DNA from: Kluyvera sp047971185
Lineage (GTDB): Bacteria > Pseudomonadota > Gammaproteobacteria > Enterobacterales > Enterobacteriaceae
Length of the DNA: 64,000 bases
Direction of reading: 5' to 3'
Assembly (NCBI RefSeq): GCF_047971185.1
Contig: NZ_JBKDZH010000065.1
Location: 27,604 to 91,603, forward strand
Shown piece after piece: positions 45,437-54,826 of the stretch (positions within the stretch are counted from its first letter, which is position 1; each line of letters begins with the position of its first letter). A model generated the notes under the pieces. The model searched no databases. It was not told the origin of the DNA and saw only the letters and a list, made by a program, of their open reading frames with translations. The position numbers were made by a program, and so were the translations under genes.

Positions 45437-46951
45437 TCAGAACATCATAGACATCCACGGGTAGCCGATAACCAGCAGGGCCACCAGGAAGATGCCGCCA
45501 AAGATGGTGCCGAGGCGCCAGTAGTCTTTGGTCGGCAGATAGCCGCTGCCGTAATAAATTGGGCTTGGGCCGGTACCGTACGGGGTGATAATCCCCATGA
45601 TACCCAGCGAGGTCACCATCAGCAGCACGAACACTTCCATATTCATACCCGGAATGGTGGAGGCGATGGTCAGCATCGCCGGCAGCAGCGCGGTGGTGTG
45701 TGCGGTGGTGCTGGCAAACAGGTAGTGCAGCAGGTAGAACGCCAGCAGCAGCACGATAGTCGCTACGCCCGGTGAGATACCGCTCATCAGAATGCCGCCT
45801 TCTTTACCCAGCCAGCCGATAAAGCCGGTGGAAGAGAGGCCGTCGGCGAGGGCGACCAGCGTGGCAAACCAGACGAAGGTGTTCCATGCGGCTTTATTGC
45901 CGGTGATGTCGTTCCACTCCAGCACGCCGGTCCACAGCATCAGGCCGATAATCAGCAGGGCGGCCATCGCCGGTTCAATCCACGCGGCGGCGAAGATCCA
46001 CATCATCAGTGCGCTGCACACAAACACCAGCAGCAGAATTTCGTTACGCGACAGTTTGCCCAGTTTCTCCAGCTCACGCGCGGCCCACAGCGGCACCTCA
46101 TCGTTCACTTTGACTTCCGGCGGGTAGAACCAGTAGGCCAGCAGCGGCATGGTGAGAATCAATAGCAGGCCCACCGGCAGGAAGGCGATAAACCAGGTGC
46201 CCCAGGAGATGTTGATACCCACGATGCTTTTCACCAGCGCCAGCGCCAGCAGGTTAGGCGCCAGGGCGGAGAGGAACATTGAGCTGGTGATACAGGCGGC
46301 GGTGATGGCCACCCACATCAGGTAAGAACCGATTTTACGGGAGCTTGGGTCGTTAGGCTTCGAGCCATACAGCGGTGGCAGGTTGGCGATAATCGGGTAG
46401 ATGGTCCCGCCGCTGCGCGCGGTGTTAGAAGGCGTAAACGGTGCCAGCAGCAGGTCGGCCAGGGTGATGGCGTAGCCGAGGGTCAGGCTGCGGCGGCCCA
46501 GATATTTCACCAGAACCAGCGCCAGGCGGCGACCGAAGCGGGTTTTATCATAGCCGGCGGCAAACATGAAGGCACCGAAAATCAGCCACACGGTCGAGTT
46601 GCCAAAACCGCTGACCGCCCATTTAAAGGACGCGCCTGCCAGCTTGAATTTTTCGTCAGCCAGCTGTTCCGGGCTAAACAGCACCCACTGGCTGCACAGG
46701 GCGATGACCACCACGCCGGTCAGGCCAATCACGGCACCCGGCAGCGGTTCGAAGATCAGGCCGACGATCACGCCGACGAATATAGCGAAGTAGTGCCAGG
46801 CATACGGCGGAAGCCCGTCAGGAACGGGGACGAAAAGTAACAGCACGGCCACGATAATGGGCAGTGCCATCATCAGAAGGCGGTTTTTATTACCGTCTTC
46901 CGGTTTACTCACCGGTGTCGGCGAGTGCGATGTCGCAGATTTCTCGTTCAT
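45437..46951 (-). CDS. DASS-family C4-dicarboxylate/tricarboxylate antiporter
   Basis: The protein has 504 residues and about 12 membrane segments, of the CitT/TtdT family. It carries SxTP-like motifs: ADLLLAPFTPSNTARSGGTI near residue 170 and GIITPYGTGPSPIYYGSGYL near 460, the two hairpin/SNT-like elements. E. coli relatives swap citrate or tartrate for succinate. Gene neighbours (fumarase, fumarate reductase) suggest it imports a fumarate precursor and exports succinate. The exact substrate is not known. Confidence 0.85.
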   Translation of the reverse strand: MNEKSATSHSPTPVSKPEDGNKNRLLMMALPIIVAVLLLFVPVPDGLPPYAWHYFAIFVGVIVGLIFEPLPGAVIGLTGVVVIALCSQWVLFSPEQLADEKFKLAGASFKWAVSGFGNSTVWLIFGAFMFAAGYDKTRFGRRLALVLVKYLGRRSLTLGYAITLADLLLAPFTPSNTARSGGTIYPIIANLPPLYGSKPNDPSSRKIGSYLMWVAITAACITSSMFLSALAPNLLALALVKSIVGINISWGTWFIAFLPVGLLLILTMPLLAYWFYPPEVKVNDEVPLWAARELEKLGKLSRNEILLLVFVCSALMMWIFAAAWIEPAMAALLIIGLMLWTGVLEWNDITGNKAAWNTFVWFATLVALADGLSSTGFIGWLGKEGGILMSGISPGVATIVLLLAFYLLHYLFASTTAHTTALLPAMLTIASTIPGMNMEVFVLLMVTSLGIMGIITPYGTGPSPIYYGSGYLPTKDYWRLGTIFGGIFLVALLVIGYPWMSMMF

Positions 46952-47580
46952 ATTACGCTTCTATAAGTAGTTAATAATTCGATTTGCCAAAAAGTGCCGT
47001 GCTGCTTTTTTTAGTTTTTTTACTTTATTTAGATTTCAAAAGTACTGCCGGCAATTTTGAGTATGGGTAACTAACGCTATTTTATTTAGCGCTGGTTTGA
47101 AAAATTCTTATATTTATATAATGCGCTTTTGATGACTATTACAATTGATCGCGATCAAAAAAAGACAAGCGCGGCGTTATTTTTATACCGGCTTGAATAA
47201 CCCTATAAGGTTATAGGTTATTAAGCCTGCTACAATTCCTAAAACCCTATTTGTAGTATATTATTATGCAATGAATCTTCTTGTATGCGTATGATTTTGT
47301 TGTTTTTAATTTTCTTTTTAACTGGTTTAACCACTAAATTCAAGGTTATGTATTTATAGGGTTTTATTAAATAATTGTGAACAGAATATATTTTAATTAG
47401 TAACACCGTGGGGGTATCTCTGTTATTGAGGGGATTAAATAGTTTTATAACTAACGTAATAGCTTTCGTAACTAAAATTACCGTTATATTAATATCATGA
47501 TATCGGCATAACAAATAACTCAAATGCAGCCCGATCCCGAATTCTTGAATTTAAATTTTTAAAGTTTGGAGTTTATTCTT
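46952..47580. promoter_or_regulatory. Divergent anaerobic control region
   Basis: About 630 AT-rich bp lie between the DASS transporter start and the fumarate-reductase start. At 47145-47158 is TTGATCGCGATCAA, a perfect FNR consensus (TTGAT-N4-ATCAA). At 47196-47222, AATAACC and GGTTATT bracket TAACC/GGTTA symmetry. AAAACCCTAT at 47241-47250 recurs inverted at 47356-47365 (ATAGGGTTTT). A minus-strand frame of 94 codons (47239-47523) is very AT-rich, lacks a ribosome site and is not called. DcuR is the expected local regulator. Confidence 0.7.
47145..47158. promoter_or_regulatory. FNR-binding site
   Basis: TTGATCGCGATCAA is an exact match to the FNR palindrome. It is about 190 bp upstream of the DASS start and 420 bp upstream of the fumarate-reductase start. 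It fits oxygen control of either divergent operon. Activation distance to either promoter is not known. Confidence 0.8.
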
Positions 47581-50385
47581 ATGAAAAGTGATCATCGCGT
47601 ACTTAGCTCCTTTACCTTGCCCAACGGCACTGAGCTGAAAAACCGCCTGTTTATGGCACCCATGACAACCTGTTCGGGTTATTTTGATGGTTCCGTCAGC
47701 AGCGAGCTGGTGGAGTACTACCGCGCTCGCGCCGGGCGCATCGGTACGATTATCGTCGAATGCTGCTTTGTGGATGACTTAGGTCTGGCTTTCCCGGGCG
47801 CGCTCGGTATCGACAGCGACGATAAAATCGCCGGGCTGGCAAAAATTGCCGAGGCGATCAAGTCCCAGGGTTCAAAAGCGCTGCTACAAATTTATCACGG
47901 TGGCCGCATGGTCGAACCGAAGCTGATTGGCGGCCGCACGCCGGTTGGCCCGAGCGCCGTAGCCGCGCCGCGTGACGGGGCCGCCACCCCGGTGGCGCTG
48001 ACCACCGAAGAAGTGGAAGGCATGGTCGGCAAATTTGGTGAGGCGGTGCGCCGCGCCATCCAGGCCGGTTTTGACGGCGTGGAACTGCACGGTGCGAATA
48101 CCTATCTGATTCAGCAGTTTTACTCCCCGAACTCCAACCAGCGCGACGACGAGTGGGGCGGCAGCCGTGACAACCGCGCGAAGTTCCCGCTGGCGGTGCT
48201 GGATATCACCCACAAAATGGTGCGCCAGTATGCGGATGACGCTTTTATCGTCGGCTATCGCTTTTCGCCGGAAGAGATGGAAGTTCCGGGGATCCGCTTT
48301 GATGACACCATGTACCTGCTGGAAAAACTGGCCGCTCGTGGTCTGGATTACCTGCACTTCTCCGTCGGCGCGGCCCTGCGCCCGTCAATCGTAGAAACCA
48401 ACGACCCGACGCCGCTGATTGAAAAATATGTCGCGATGCGCTCTGAAACGCTGGCCCAGGTGCCGGTAATGGGCGTGGGCGGCGTGGTGAACGACAGCGA
48501 TATTGAAAGCGCGATGGACCACGGTTATGACCTGGTTGCCGTCGGCCGCGCCTGTATTGCCTATCCCGACTGGGCTGACCGCATTGCCGATGGCCAGACG
48601 CTGGACCTGTTTATCGACAGCACCCAGCGCGAAGCGCTGAATATACCCGAGCCGCTGTGGCGCTTCTCGCTGGTGGAAGCGATGATCCGCGATATGAGCA
48701 TGACGGTGTCGAAATTCAAACCGGGCGTATTTGTGGAGACCGTTCAGGACGACGCCGGTGAACTGGTGATCAACGTCAGTCTGGACACCGACCGCATCGC
48801 CGATATCGAGCTGACCGGCGGCGTCGATCAGGACGTTGAGTTCGTCACCAGCTTTGAAGAGATCCGCTCCCGTATCCTCGACGCCAATACCCCGCATGTA
48901 GATGCTATTTCCGGTGCGACCAGCCAGAGCGAGGCGGTGAAAAAAGCGGTCTCCAAAGCGATGGTGAAATCCAGTAAAGCGCTGATGGCGGAAGAGGGCG
49001 GCGAGGCCGCAGCGCCAAAAGCCTACGACGTGGTGGTGGTGGGCAGCGGCGGTGCCGGTCTGGCGGCGGCTATTCAGGCCCATGATGATGGCGCCAGCGT
49101 GCTGATCGTCGAAAAAATGCCGACCATCGGCGGCAACACTATTAAAGCGTCGGCCGGGATGAACGCGGCGGAAACCCGCTTCCAGCGCGTAAAAGGTATT
49201 CAGGACAGTAAAGAGCTGTTCTACGCCGAAACGCTGAAAGGCGGCAAAAACAAAAACAATCCGGCGCTGCTGCACCGCTTTGTGGAAAACGCGCCGCAGG
49301 CGATCGAGTGGCTGGCGGATCGCGGCATCATGCTGAACGACATTACCACCACCGGCGGTATGAGTATTGACCGTACCCACCGCCCGAAAGATGGCTCTGC
49401 CGTCGGCGGTTATCTTATCAGCGGGCTTGTGCGCAACGTCACGAAACGCGATATTGATGTCATGCTCGACACCTCGGTGGTCGATATTGTGATGGAAGGC
49501 GGTGAAGTTTCGGCGGTGCGTCTGCTGACCGACGAACAGGAAAACGTGACCATCCCAACCCGCAGCATTATTGTGGCGACCGGCGGCTTCAGCGCCAATA
49601 GCGAGATGGTGGTTAAATATCGTCCGGATCTGGCGGGCTTTGTGACCACCAACCACAAAGGGGCGACCGGCGGCGGTATTGCGCTGCTGGAGCGTATCGG
49701 CGCGGGCACGGTGGATATGGGCGAAATTCAGATTCACCCGACGGTGGAACAGAAAACCTCGTATCTGGTGTCGGAATCGATTCGCGGCGGCGGCGCGATT
49801 CTGGTAAGCCAGCAGGGCAAACGCTTCTTCAACGAGATGGAAACGCGCGATAAAGTGTCGGCGGCGATTATCGCCCTGCCGGAACACTACGCCTACATCG
49901 TGTTTGATGAACACGTTCGTACCAAAAACAAAGCGGCGGATGAGTATATCGCCAAAGGCCTGGTCACCAGCGCCAGTACCGCGAGTGAACTGGCGGCTAA
50001 ACTGGGGTTAGACGACGCGGCGTTCCAGGCAACGCTGGCAAGCTATAACGATGCGGTCGCGAAACAGAACGATGAAGAGTTTGGCCGTACCACCGCGCTG
50101 CGCGCCCCCATTAATGAAGGGCCGTTCCACGCCATTCAGATTGCGCCGGGCGTGCACCACACCATGGGCGGTGTGACCATTAACACCGAAACCCACGTGC
50201 TGAACGCGCAAAAACAGGTGATTCCGGGGGCTTATGCCGCTGGTGAAGTGGTCGGCGGTATCCACGGCGGCAACCGCATTGGCGGTAACGCCGTTGCTGA
50301 TATTATTATCTTTGGTACGCTTGCCGGTCATCAGGCCGCGCTGCGCGCGCAGCAGGTACCCTGGGCCATGCTTGAATCAGCATAA
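47581..50385 (+). CDS. NADH:fumarate reductase, OYE-FMN_bind-FAD three-domain flavoprotein
   Basis: The protein has 934 residues in three domains. Residues about 10-345 are old-yellow-enzyme-like NADH:flavin oxidoreductase (ELHGANTYLIQQFYSPNSNQ). About 370-455 is FMN_bind, where DAISGATS holds the predicted covalent-FMN threonine, Thr447. From about 483 (VVVVGSGGAGLAAAIQA) is the FAD/fumarate-reductase domain, with the GGIHGGNRIGGN and HHTMGG active-site stretches near the end. It has no signal peptide, so it acts in the cytosol. This is the layout of the Klebsiella soluble fumarate reductase that needs ApbE for activity. The ATG at 47581 has GGAG upstream. Confidence 0.92.
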   Translation: MKSDHRVLSSFTLPNGTELKNRLFMAPMTTCSGYFDGSVSSELVEYYRARAGRIGTIIVECCFVDDLGLAFPGALGIDSDDKIAGLAKIAEAIKSQGSKALLQIYHGGRMVEPKLIGGRTPVGPSAVAAPRDGAATPVALTTEEVEGMVGKFGEAVRRAIQAGFDGVELHGANTYLIQQFYSPNSNQRDDEWGGSRDNRAKFPLAVLDITHKMVRQYADDAFIVGYRFSPEEMEVPGIRFDDTMYLLEKLAARGLDYLHFSVGAALRPSIVETNDPTPLIEKYVAMRSETLAQVPVMGVGGVVNDSDIESAMDHGYDLVAVGRACIAYPDWADRIADGQTLDLFIDSTQREALNIPEPLWRFSLVEAMIRDMSMTVSKFKPGVFVETVQDDAGELVINVSLDTDRIADIELTGGVDQDVEFVTSFEEIRSRILDANTPHVDAISGATSQSEAVKKAVSKAMVKSSKALMAEEGGEAAAPKAYDVVVVGSGGAGLAAAIQAHDDGASVLIVEKMPTIGGNTIKASAGMNAAETRFQRVKGIQDSKELFYAETLKGGKNKNNPALLHRFVENAPQAIEWLADRGIMLNDITTTGGMSIDRTHRPKDGSAVGGYLISGLVRNVTKRDIDVMLDTSVVDIVMEGGEVSAVRLLTDEQENVTIPTRSIIVATGGFSANSEMVVKYRPDLAGFVTTNHKGATGGGIALLERIGAGTVDMGEIQIHPTVEQKTSYLVSESIRGGGAILVSQQGKRFFNEMETRDKVSAAIIALPEHYAYIVFDEHVRTKNKAADEYIAKGLVTSASTASELAAKLGLDDAAFQATLASYNDAVAKQNDEEFGRTTALRAPINEGPFHAIQIAPGVHHTMGGVTINTETHVLNAQKQVIPGAYAAGEVVGGIHGGNRIGGNAVADIIIFGTLAGHQAALRAQQVPWAMLESA

Positions 50386-50454
50386 GTCACGAATGGCACA
50401 GTCCCGTAGCCCGGCACCGCCGGGCTATTCCAGTTCACGTGAAGGGGGATGTTG

Positions 50455-51420
50455 ATGTCAGATACCACCCGGGTATACAGCTATTCCGCCGTCCTGATGG
50501 GTTCGCCCATTCTGCTAAAACTCTTCGCCCACGACGAGGCACTCGCCGCCCGCGTTTTTCGCCTGATCAAACAGTATGAAGACCTGCTCACCGTCAACCG
50601 CGCCCAGTCGCAGGTGATGGATATCAACCGTGCGGCGGGCCAGCATGCGGTGACGGTCAGCAGCCCGGTTTATGCGCTGATCAAATGCGCCAAAGCCGCC
50701 AGCGAGCTGCCGGAAAGCGCCTTTAACCTCGCGATTGGCCCGCTGGTGAAGCGCTGGCGGATTGGCTTTAAGGGCGACAGCGTGCCGCCAGTGGATGAAA
50801 TTGCGCATCTGCTGACCCTGACCCACCCCGAGCAGGTGATCCTGAACGACGCCGAGGAGAGCGTATTTCTGGCGCAGCCGGGAATGGAGATCGATCTTGG
50901 CGCGATTGCGAAGGGCTATATCGCCGATCGCGTGCGTGATTTTTTGCGCAAAGAGGGCGTGGAGCAGGGGCTGATTAACCTTGGCGGCAACGTGCAAACG
51001 CTGGGCACGCCGGAGGGCGGCTGGTCTATCGGTTTAAAAAAACCGTTCTCTACCGCTGGGGCGATGATTGGTATGCTCGATGTTGAAAATAAATCGGTGG
51101 TGACGTCCGGCGTTTATGAGCGCTTTTTTGAACAAAACGGCCAGCTTTATCACCATATCCTTGACCCGCGTACCGGCTACCCGCTGGATAACGAGCTTGA
51201 TAGCGTCACCATTGTCAGCACCCACTCCATCGATGGCGACATCTGGACCACGCTGATGTACGGCATGGGGGTGGAAAAAGGCTGCGCGGCGCTGCGCGCG
51301 AGGCCGGATATTGAAGCGATTTTCGTCACCAAAACGAAAGAGGTGGTTTTGTCATCGTCCCACCACTATCGTTTTACGCTGCTGGATAGCGAATACCGGC
51401 TTACTGGCAGTACTGCTTGA
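50455..51420 (+). CDS. apbE: Cytoplasmic ApbE, FAD:protein FMN transferase
   Basis: The protein has 321 residues without a signal peptide, unlike the usual lipidated ApbE. Motifs are MGSPILLKLF, EIDLGAIAKGYIADRV, LINLGGNVQTLG, HHILDPRTGYPLDNE and SIDGDIWTTLMYGMG. It transfers FMN from FAD to threonine in the FMN_bind domain of the upstream fumarate reductase. The ATG at 50455 has GGGGG upstream. Its 3' end overlaps that of dcuR by 20 bp, tail to tail. Confidence 0.92.
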   Translation: MSDTTRVYSYSAVLMGSPILLKLFAHDEALAARVFRLIKQYEDLLTVNRAQSQVMDINRAAGQHAVTVSSPVYALIKCAKAASELPESAFNLAIGPLVKRWRIGFKGDSVPPVDEIAHLLTLTHPEQVILNDAEESVFLAQPGMEIDLGAIAKGYIADRVRDFLRKEGVEQGLINLGGNVQTLGTPEGGWSIGLKKPFSTAGAMIGMLDVENKSVVTSGVYERFFEQNGQLYHHILDPRTGYPLDNELDSVTIVSTHSIDGDIWTTLMYGMGVEKGCAALRARPDIEAIFVTKTKEVVLSSSHHYRFTLLDSEYRLTGSTA

Positions 51421-52120
51421 GCAGGCCATATTGTTCCGGCTGCAGACGGTAGCGGTAGACCGGGCGGCCGGTTGCACCGTAGTGAATCGTGGTGAACAGG
51501 ATATTGATCTGCGCCAGCCAGATCAGATATTTACGACACGATACGCGGGAGATGTTCACCGCCTGCGCCAGGTCGTCGGTGGAAAACTCGGTGTCCGGGT
51601 TAGCGTCAATCCACTGGCACAGCGTGCGCAGGGTCTGTGGCGTCAGCCCTTTCGGCAGCCGCTTGGTGTCCGCCAGCTCCGGCGAGCCGCCGTGCAGCAG
51701 CCGGTCGACGTCGGCCTGCTCATAGTAGGCATGGCTGCCCATAAGCTGCTTTTTCTCGCGCCAGCTCAGCAGCGCCTCTTCAAAACGCGGGAACTGGAAC
51801 GGTTTAATCAGATAGTCCACCACGCCGTAGCGCAGCGATGTCTGCACGGTCGCGGCATCAGAGGCGGAGGAGATCATGATAACGTCAATCGCGCGGCCTG
51901 CGTTGCGCACTTCGGGCAGTAGATCCAGCCCGTTGTCCTGCTGCATATAAACATCCAGCAGGATCAGGTCGATGGACAGCGATGGATCCATCAGTTTATC
52001 CCGTGCCTGTTGAAGCGTTGACGCGATACCGCAGCAGGCAAAACCGTCCACCCTCTCGATATAGCAACGATTCAGGTCGGCCACCATGGCATCATCATCG
52101 ACTATTAACACATTAATCAC
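51401..52120 (-). CDS. dcuR: DcuR-type response regulator
   Basis: The protein has 239 residues, nearly the length and order of E. coli DcuR. The receiver domain has VLIVDDDAMVADLNRCYIE, phosphorylation Asp in LILLDVYMQQDNGLD and Lys in VDYLIKPFQ. The C-terminal HTH reads SRVSCRKYLIWLAQINILF. The start is the GTG at 52120, overlapping the dcuS stop in a GTGA. It controls C4-dicarboxylate genes, probably the neighbouring DASS, fumarase and fumarate-reductase operons. Confidence 0.92.
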   Translation of the reverse strand: MINVLIVDDDAMVADLNRCYIERVDGFACCGIASTLQQARDKLMDPSLSIDLILLDVYMQQDNGLDLLPEVRNAGRAIDVIMISSASDAATVQTSLRYGVVDYLIKPFQFPRFEEALLSWREKKQLMGSHAYYEQADVDRLLHGGSPELADTKRLPKGLTPQTLRTLCQWIDANPDTEFSTDDLAQAVNISRVSCRKYLIWLAQINILFTTIHYGATGRPVYRYRLQPEQYGLLKQYCQ

Positions 52121-53736
52121 GCGCTGTTCCTCTCGCTGTCCCACGGAATATGTACAAAAAATTGCGTAAATACGCCCGGCTCTGACTCGACGGAAAGCGT
52201 TCCGCCAAGGTTTTCCGTCTGCTGGCGGGCCAGAAACAGCCCGACGCCGCGGTTTTCGCCTTTGGTTGAAAATCCTTTATTAAAAATAGCGTCGATGCGC
52301 GCCGGGTCGATCCCCGGGCCATCGTCGCTGACCTCGCCGCTCAGCCAGCCGTTCTGGTAGTGTAGCAGCAGGCTAATTTCACCTTCGCCCTGGCCCACCA
52401 TGGCGTCCAGCGCGTTCTCAATCAGGTTGCCGAGCACGGTCACCAGCACCGCGACCTGTTCTTCATTCGGGTTATCGGGCACCAGGCTCTCTTCTGCCAG
52501 CGTCAGATTCACCCCCACGTCGCCCGCGCGGTTGATTTTACCCAGCAGGAAACCGGCGATAATCGGCGATTTGATCCGCCGCTGCAGCGTACCAATATCC
52601 GCCTGGTAGTTCTGCGCGGTTTGCAGAATGTATTCCTCAAGCTTGTCGTAGCGCTTCATGTGCAACAGACCAAGAATGACGTGCAGCTTATTCATAAACT
52701 CGTGGGAGTGGGTGCGCAGGGCGTCGATATAGTTTACCAGCCCGTCCATTCGCTGCATCAGTTGGCTGACTTCGGTTTTATCGCGGAAAGTCCCGATGGC
52801 GCCGATGACCCGCTTGTTGTTGCGAACCGGCACGATATTGCACAGCAGCAGGCGACCGTTGCAGCCCATTTCACGGTCGGCCACCGGCGCGCCGCTGGCG
52901 AGCACTTCTTTAAGGTTGGTGAGCAGCGGCGCGTGCTGCTCGGCGCCGAGCGCATGGGCATCGGCAGAAAAGAGAATATGACGCGCGGCCTGATTAATCA
53001 GCGTAACGCGGCCTTTGTCGTCAACGGCAATCACGCCTTCGCGCATCGATTGCAGCATTGCCTGGCGTTGCTCAAACATGCGCGAGATTTCGTGCGGCTC
53101 GAAACCGAAGAGGATGTTTTTCAGCACCCGCACCAGCCCCCAGATGCCCAGCGTGCCGACCACCGCGCTAAACAACACGAACCAGATGGCGTTCCAGCGC
53201 GCGGCGCTGATTTGTTCGTCCACCTTTTTGAGCGAGATGCCGACGATCGCCACGCCAATTTGCTGATGCCGGTCATCGTAGATAGGCGTAAAGACGCGCA
53301 GCGCTTCCGCCAGCACGCCGCGGTTAATCGACAGATTTTCATGGCCCTTCAGCGCGGGCTGTAGGTCGGCACCGATAAAGTGCTGGCCAATCAGGTGCGC
53401 ATTGGGATGCGAATAGCGCTCCGCATTCATGTTGGTGATGACGGCATAGAGCAGGCCGTTGCGCTGCTGTACGGCGGTGGCGATCGGCTGGATGATATTC
53501 TGCTCAGGCGGCCCGGCGAGCCCGCGCTTGATCTCCGGCGAGTCGGCCAGGGTGCGGGCGATGGCAAAGGCGGTGTCCTGTAGGCCGGTACGCGTCGCTT
53601 TCGTGATCTGGATAAAATAGAAGGCGTACACCACTAACAGGACGGAAACAATCACGCTGCACACCATCAGCGTCACCAGCGTGCTGAGCTTCATTGGGCG
53701 CTTTGCCTGGTGCGGCGCTTGCGGCGTATCGCGCAT
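52117..53736 (-). CDS. dcuS: DcuS-type fumarate/succinate-sensing histidine kinase
   Basis: The protein has 539 residues. Two membrane helices (LSTLVTLMVCSVIVSVLLVV near residue 18, AIWFVLFSAVVGTLGIWGL near 185) flank a periplasmic PAS/Cache domain containing RYSHPNAHLIGQHF and FTPIYDDRHQQIGVAIVGIS. A cytosolic PAS follows. The kinase has the His in RTHSHEFMNKLHVILGLLHM and the N box NLIENALDAM. Close to E. coli DcuS in layout, it senses C4-dicarboxylates or citrate. It is read toward dcuR and divergent from the murQ-like gene. Confidence 0.92.
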   Translation of the reverse strand: MRDTPQAPHQAKRPMKLSTLVTLMVCSVIVSVLLVVYAFYFIQITKATRTGLQDTAFAIARTLADSPEIKRGLAGPPEQNIIQPIATAVQQRNGLLYAVITNMNAERYSHPNAHLIGQHFIGADLQPALKGHENLSINRGVLAEALRVFTPIYDDRHQQIGVAIVGISLKKVDEQISAARWNAIWFVLFSAVVGTLGIWGLVRVLKNILFGFEPHEISRMFEQRQAMLQSMREGVIAVDDKGRVTLINQAARHILFSADAHALGAEQHAPLLTNLKEVLASGAPVADREMGCNGRLLLCNIVPVRNNKRVIGAIGTFRDKTEVSQLMQRMDGLVNYIDALRTHSHEFMNKLHVILGLLHMKRYDKLEEYILQTAQNYQADIGTLQRRIKSPIIAGFLLGKINRAGDVGVNLTLAEESLVPDNPNEEQVAVLVTVLGNLIENALDAMVGQGEGEISLLLHYQNGWLSGEVSDDGPGIDPARIDAIFNKGFSTKGENRGVGLFLARQQTENLGGTLSVESEPGVFTQFFVHIPWDSERNSA

Positions 53737-53904
53737 GAAAACCTTCTATTATCAATGGCAAAAAATCATTATCGCCGATGTAAACCATTTCATAAAGTCG
53801 TCGTGTCCTGACAATCCCAAACCTGTCTTTGTGACCGCATTCGCAGCGCTTTCCATATGAAACACTTTAGTATTGTTGAAGAACCCATAATAAGGAGTCC
53901 GTTT

Positions 53905-54766
53905 ATGAGCATTAAGCTTGCAGGTTCAGTCATGGAAAGACGCAGTTCGACGACCGCTGAGATTGACCGGCTGTCTACCCGCGATATGTTAAACGTGATT
54001 AATCAAGACGATAAAGTTATCGCTGAAGCGGTGAGCGCCTGCCTTGACGATGTCACCCGCCTGGTGGATCGCGCGGTAGCAACCCTGGGCGTTGGCGGCC
54101 GCGTGGTGATTGTCGGGGCGGGCGCTTCCGGGCGCAACGCCATGCTGGTGGCGAACGAGTATGCGCCGGATGAAAAGCATCCGCTGGTGGGGCTGATTGC
54201 CGGCGGCGCAGGACTATAATCGCGGGGTGCTGGATCTCCAGGCCATTGGGTTTACCGAAAAAGATATGCTGATTGGCCTTTCCGTGAGTGGCAAAACGCC
54301 GTGGCTGTGGGGCGCTATGCGGCATGCGTGGTCGCTGGGGGCGACAAGAGCGCTGATTACCCGCTGCCAGCGCAGCGAAGCCACCGAGCTTGCCGATATC
54401 GTGATAGCGCCGCAAACCGGTGCTGAAGTGGTGGCGGGCTACGGGAATCCGAAGGCGATGGCCGCGCAGAAGAGCGTGCTTATGATGCTCACCACGGCGC
54501 TGGCCGTACGTACCGGCAGGGTATACAGCAATCTGCGCGTCGATATCCGCAGCAACACCACCCAAATGATGGAACGGCAGATAGCGATTGTGATGGAAGC
54601 GGGTGGCTGTTCACGCGCGGTGGCCAAAGCGGCGCTGGAAAGCTGCGACCATAACTGCAAAACGGCGGTACTGATGGTTCTTACCGGGATGGATGCGTGG
54701 AAAGCACACGAGCTGCTGACGCAAAACAACGGCTTCGTGCGTCTGGCGCTACAGGAAGCGCCGTAG
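53905..54766 (+). pseudogene. Broken murQ-like N-acetylmuramate-6-phosphate etherase gene
   Basis: Two frames join into one divergent MurQ-like protein. The first runs from the ATG at 53905 (TAAGGAGT upstream) to GLIAGGAGL and a stop at 54219. The second resumes at about 54,205 (QDYNRGVLDLQAIGF) and ends at 54766. Family members have around 14 extra residues here (GG.......GAEDD). The seam therefore looks like an out-of-frame deletion of about 40 bp near 54,205. GAGASGRNAM and VSGKTPWLWGAM show the SIS fold. Enzymes of this type cleave MurNAc-6-P during cell-wall recycling; this copy is dead. Confidence 0.75.
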
Positions 54767-54781
54767 CATAAAGTCCACCAA

Positions 54782-54810
54782 AAAAGCCCGCATGATCGAA
54801 TGCGGGCTTT
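54782..54810. terminator. Strong bidirectional terminator
   Basis: AAAAGCCCGCAT and ATGCGGGCTTT form an 11-bp GC-rich stem with loop GATCGA, flanked by A- and T-runs. It separates the murQ-like gene and the porin gene, which are convergent, and can stop both transcripts. Confidence 0.88.
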
Positions 54811-54826
54811 GTTTGTGCTGTTCTGA

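Noticed and set aside
47239..47523. 94-codon frame in the fumarate control region
   Set aside because: Extremely AT-rich, low complexity and no ribosome site; it lies across regulatory repeats.
48385..49914. 509-codon frame opposite the fumarate reductase
   Set aside because: Mirror frame of a GC-rich gene, rich in His and Arg; no signal or domain.
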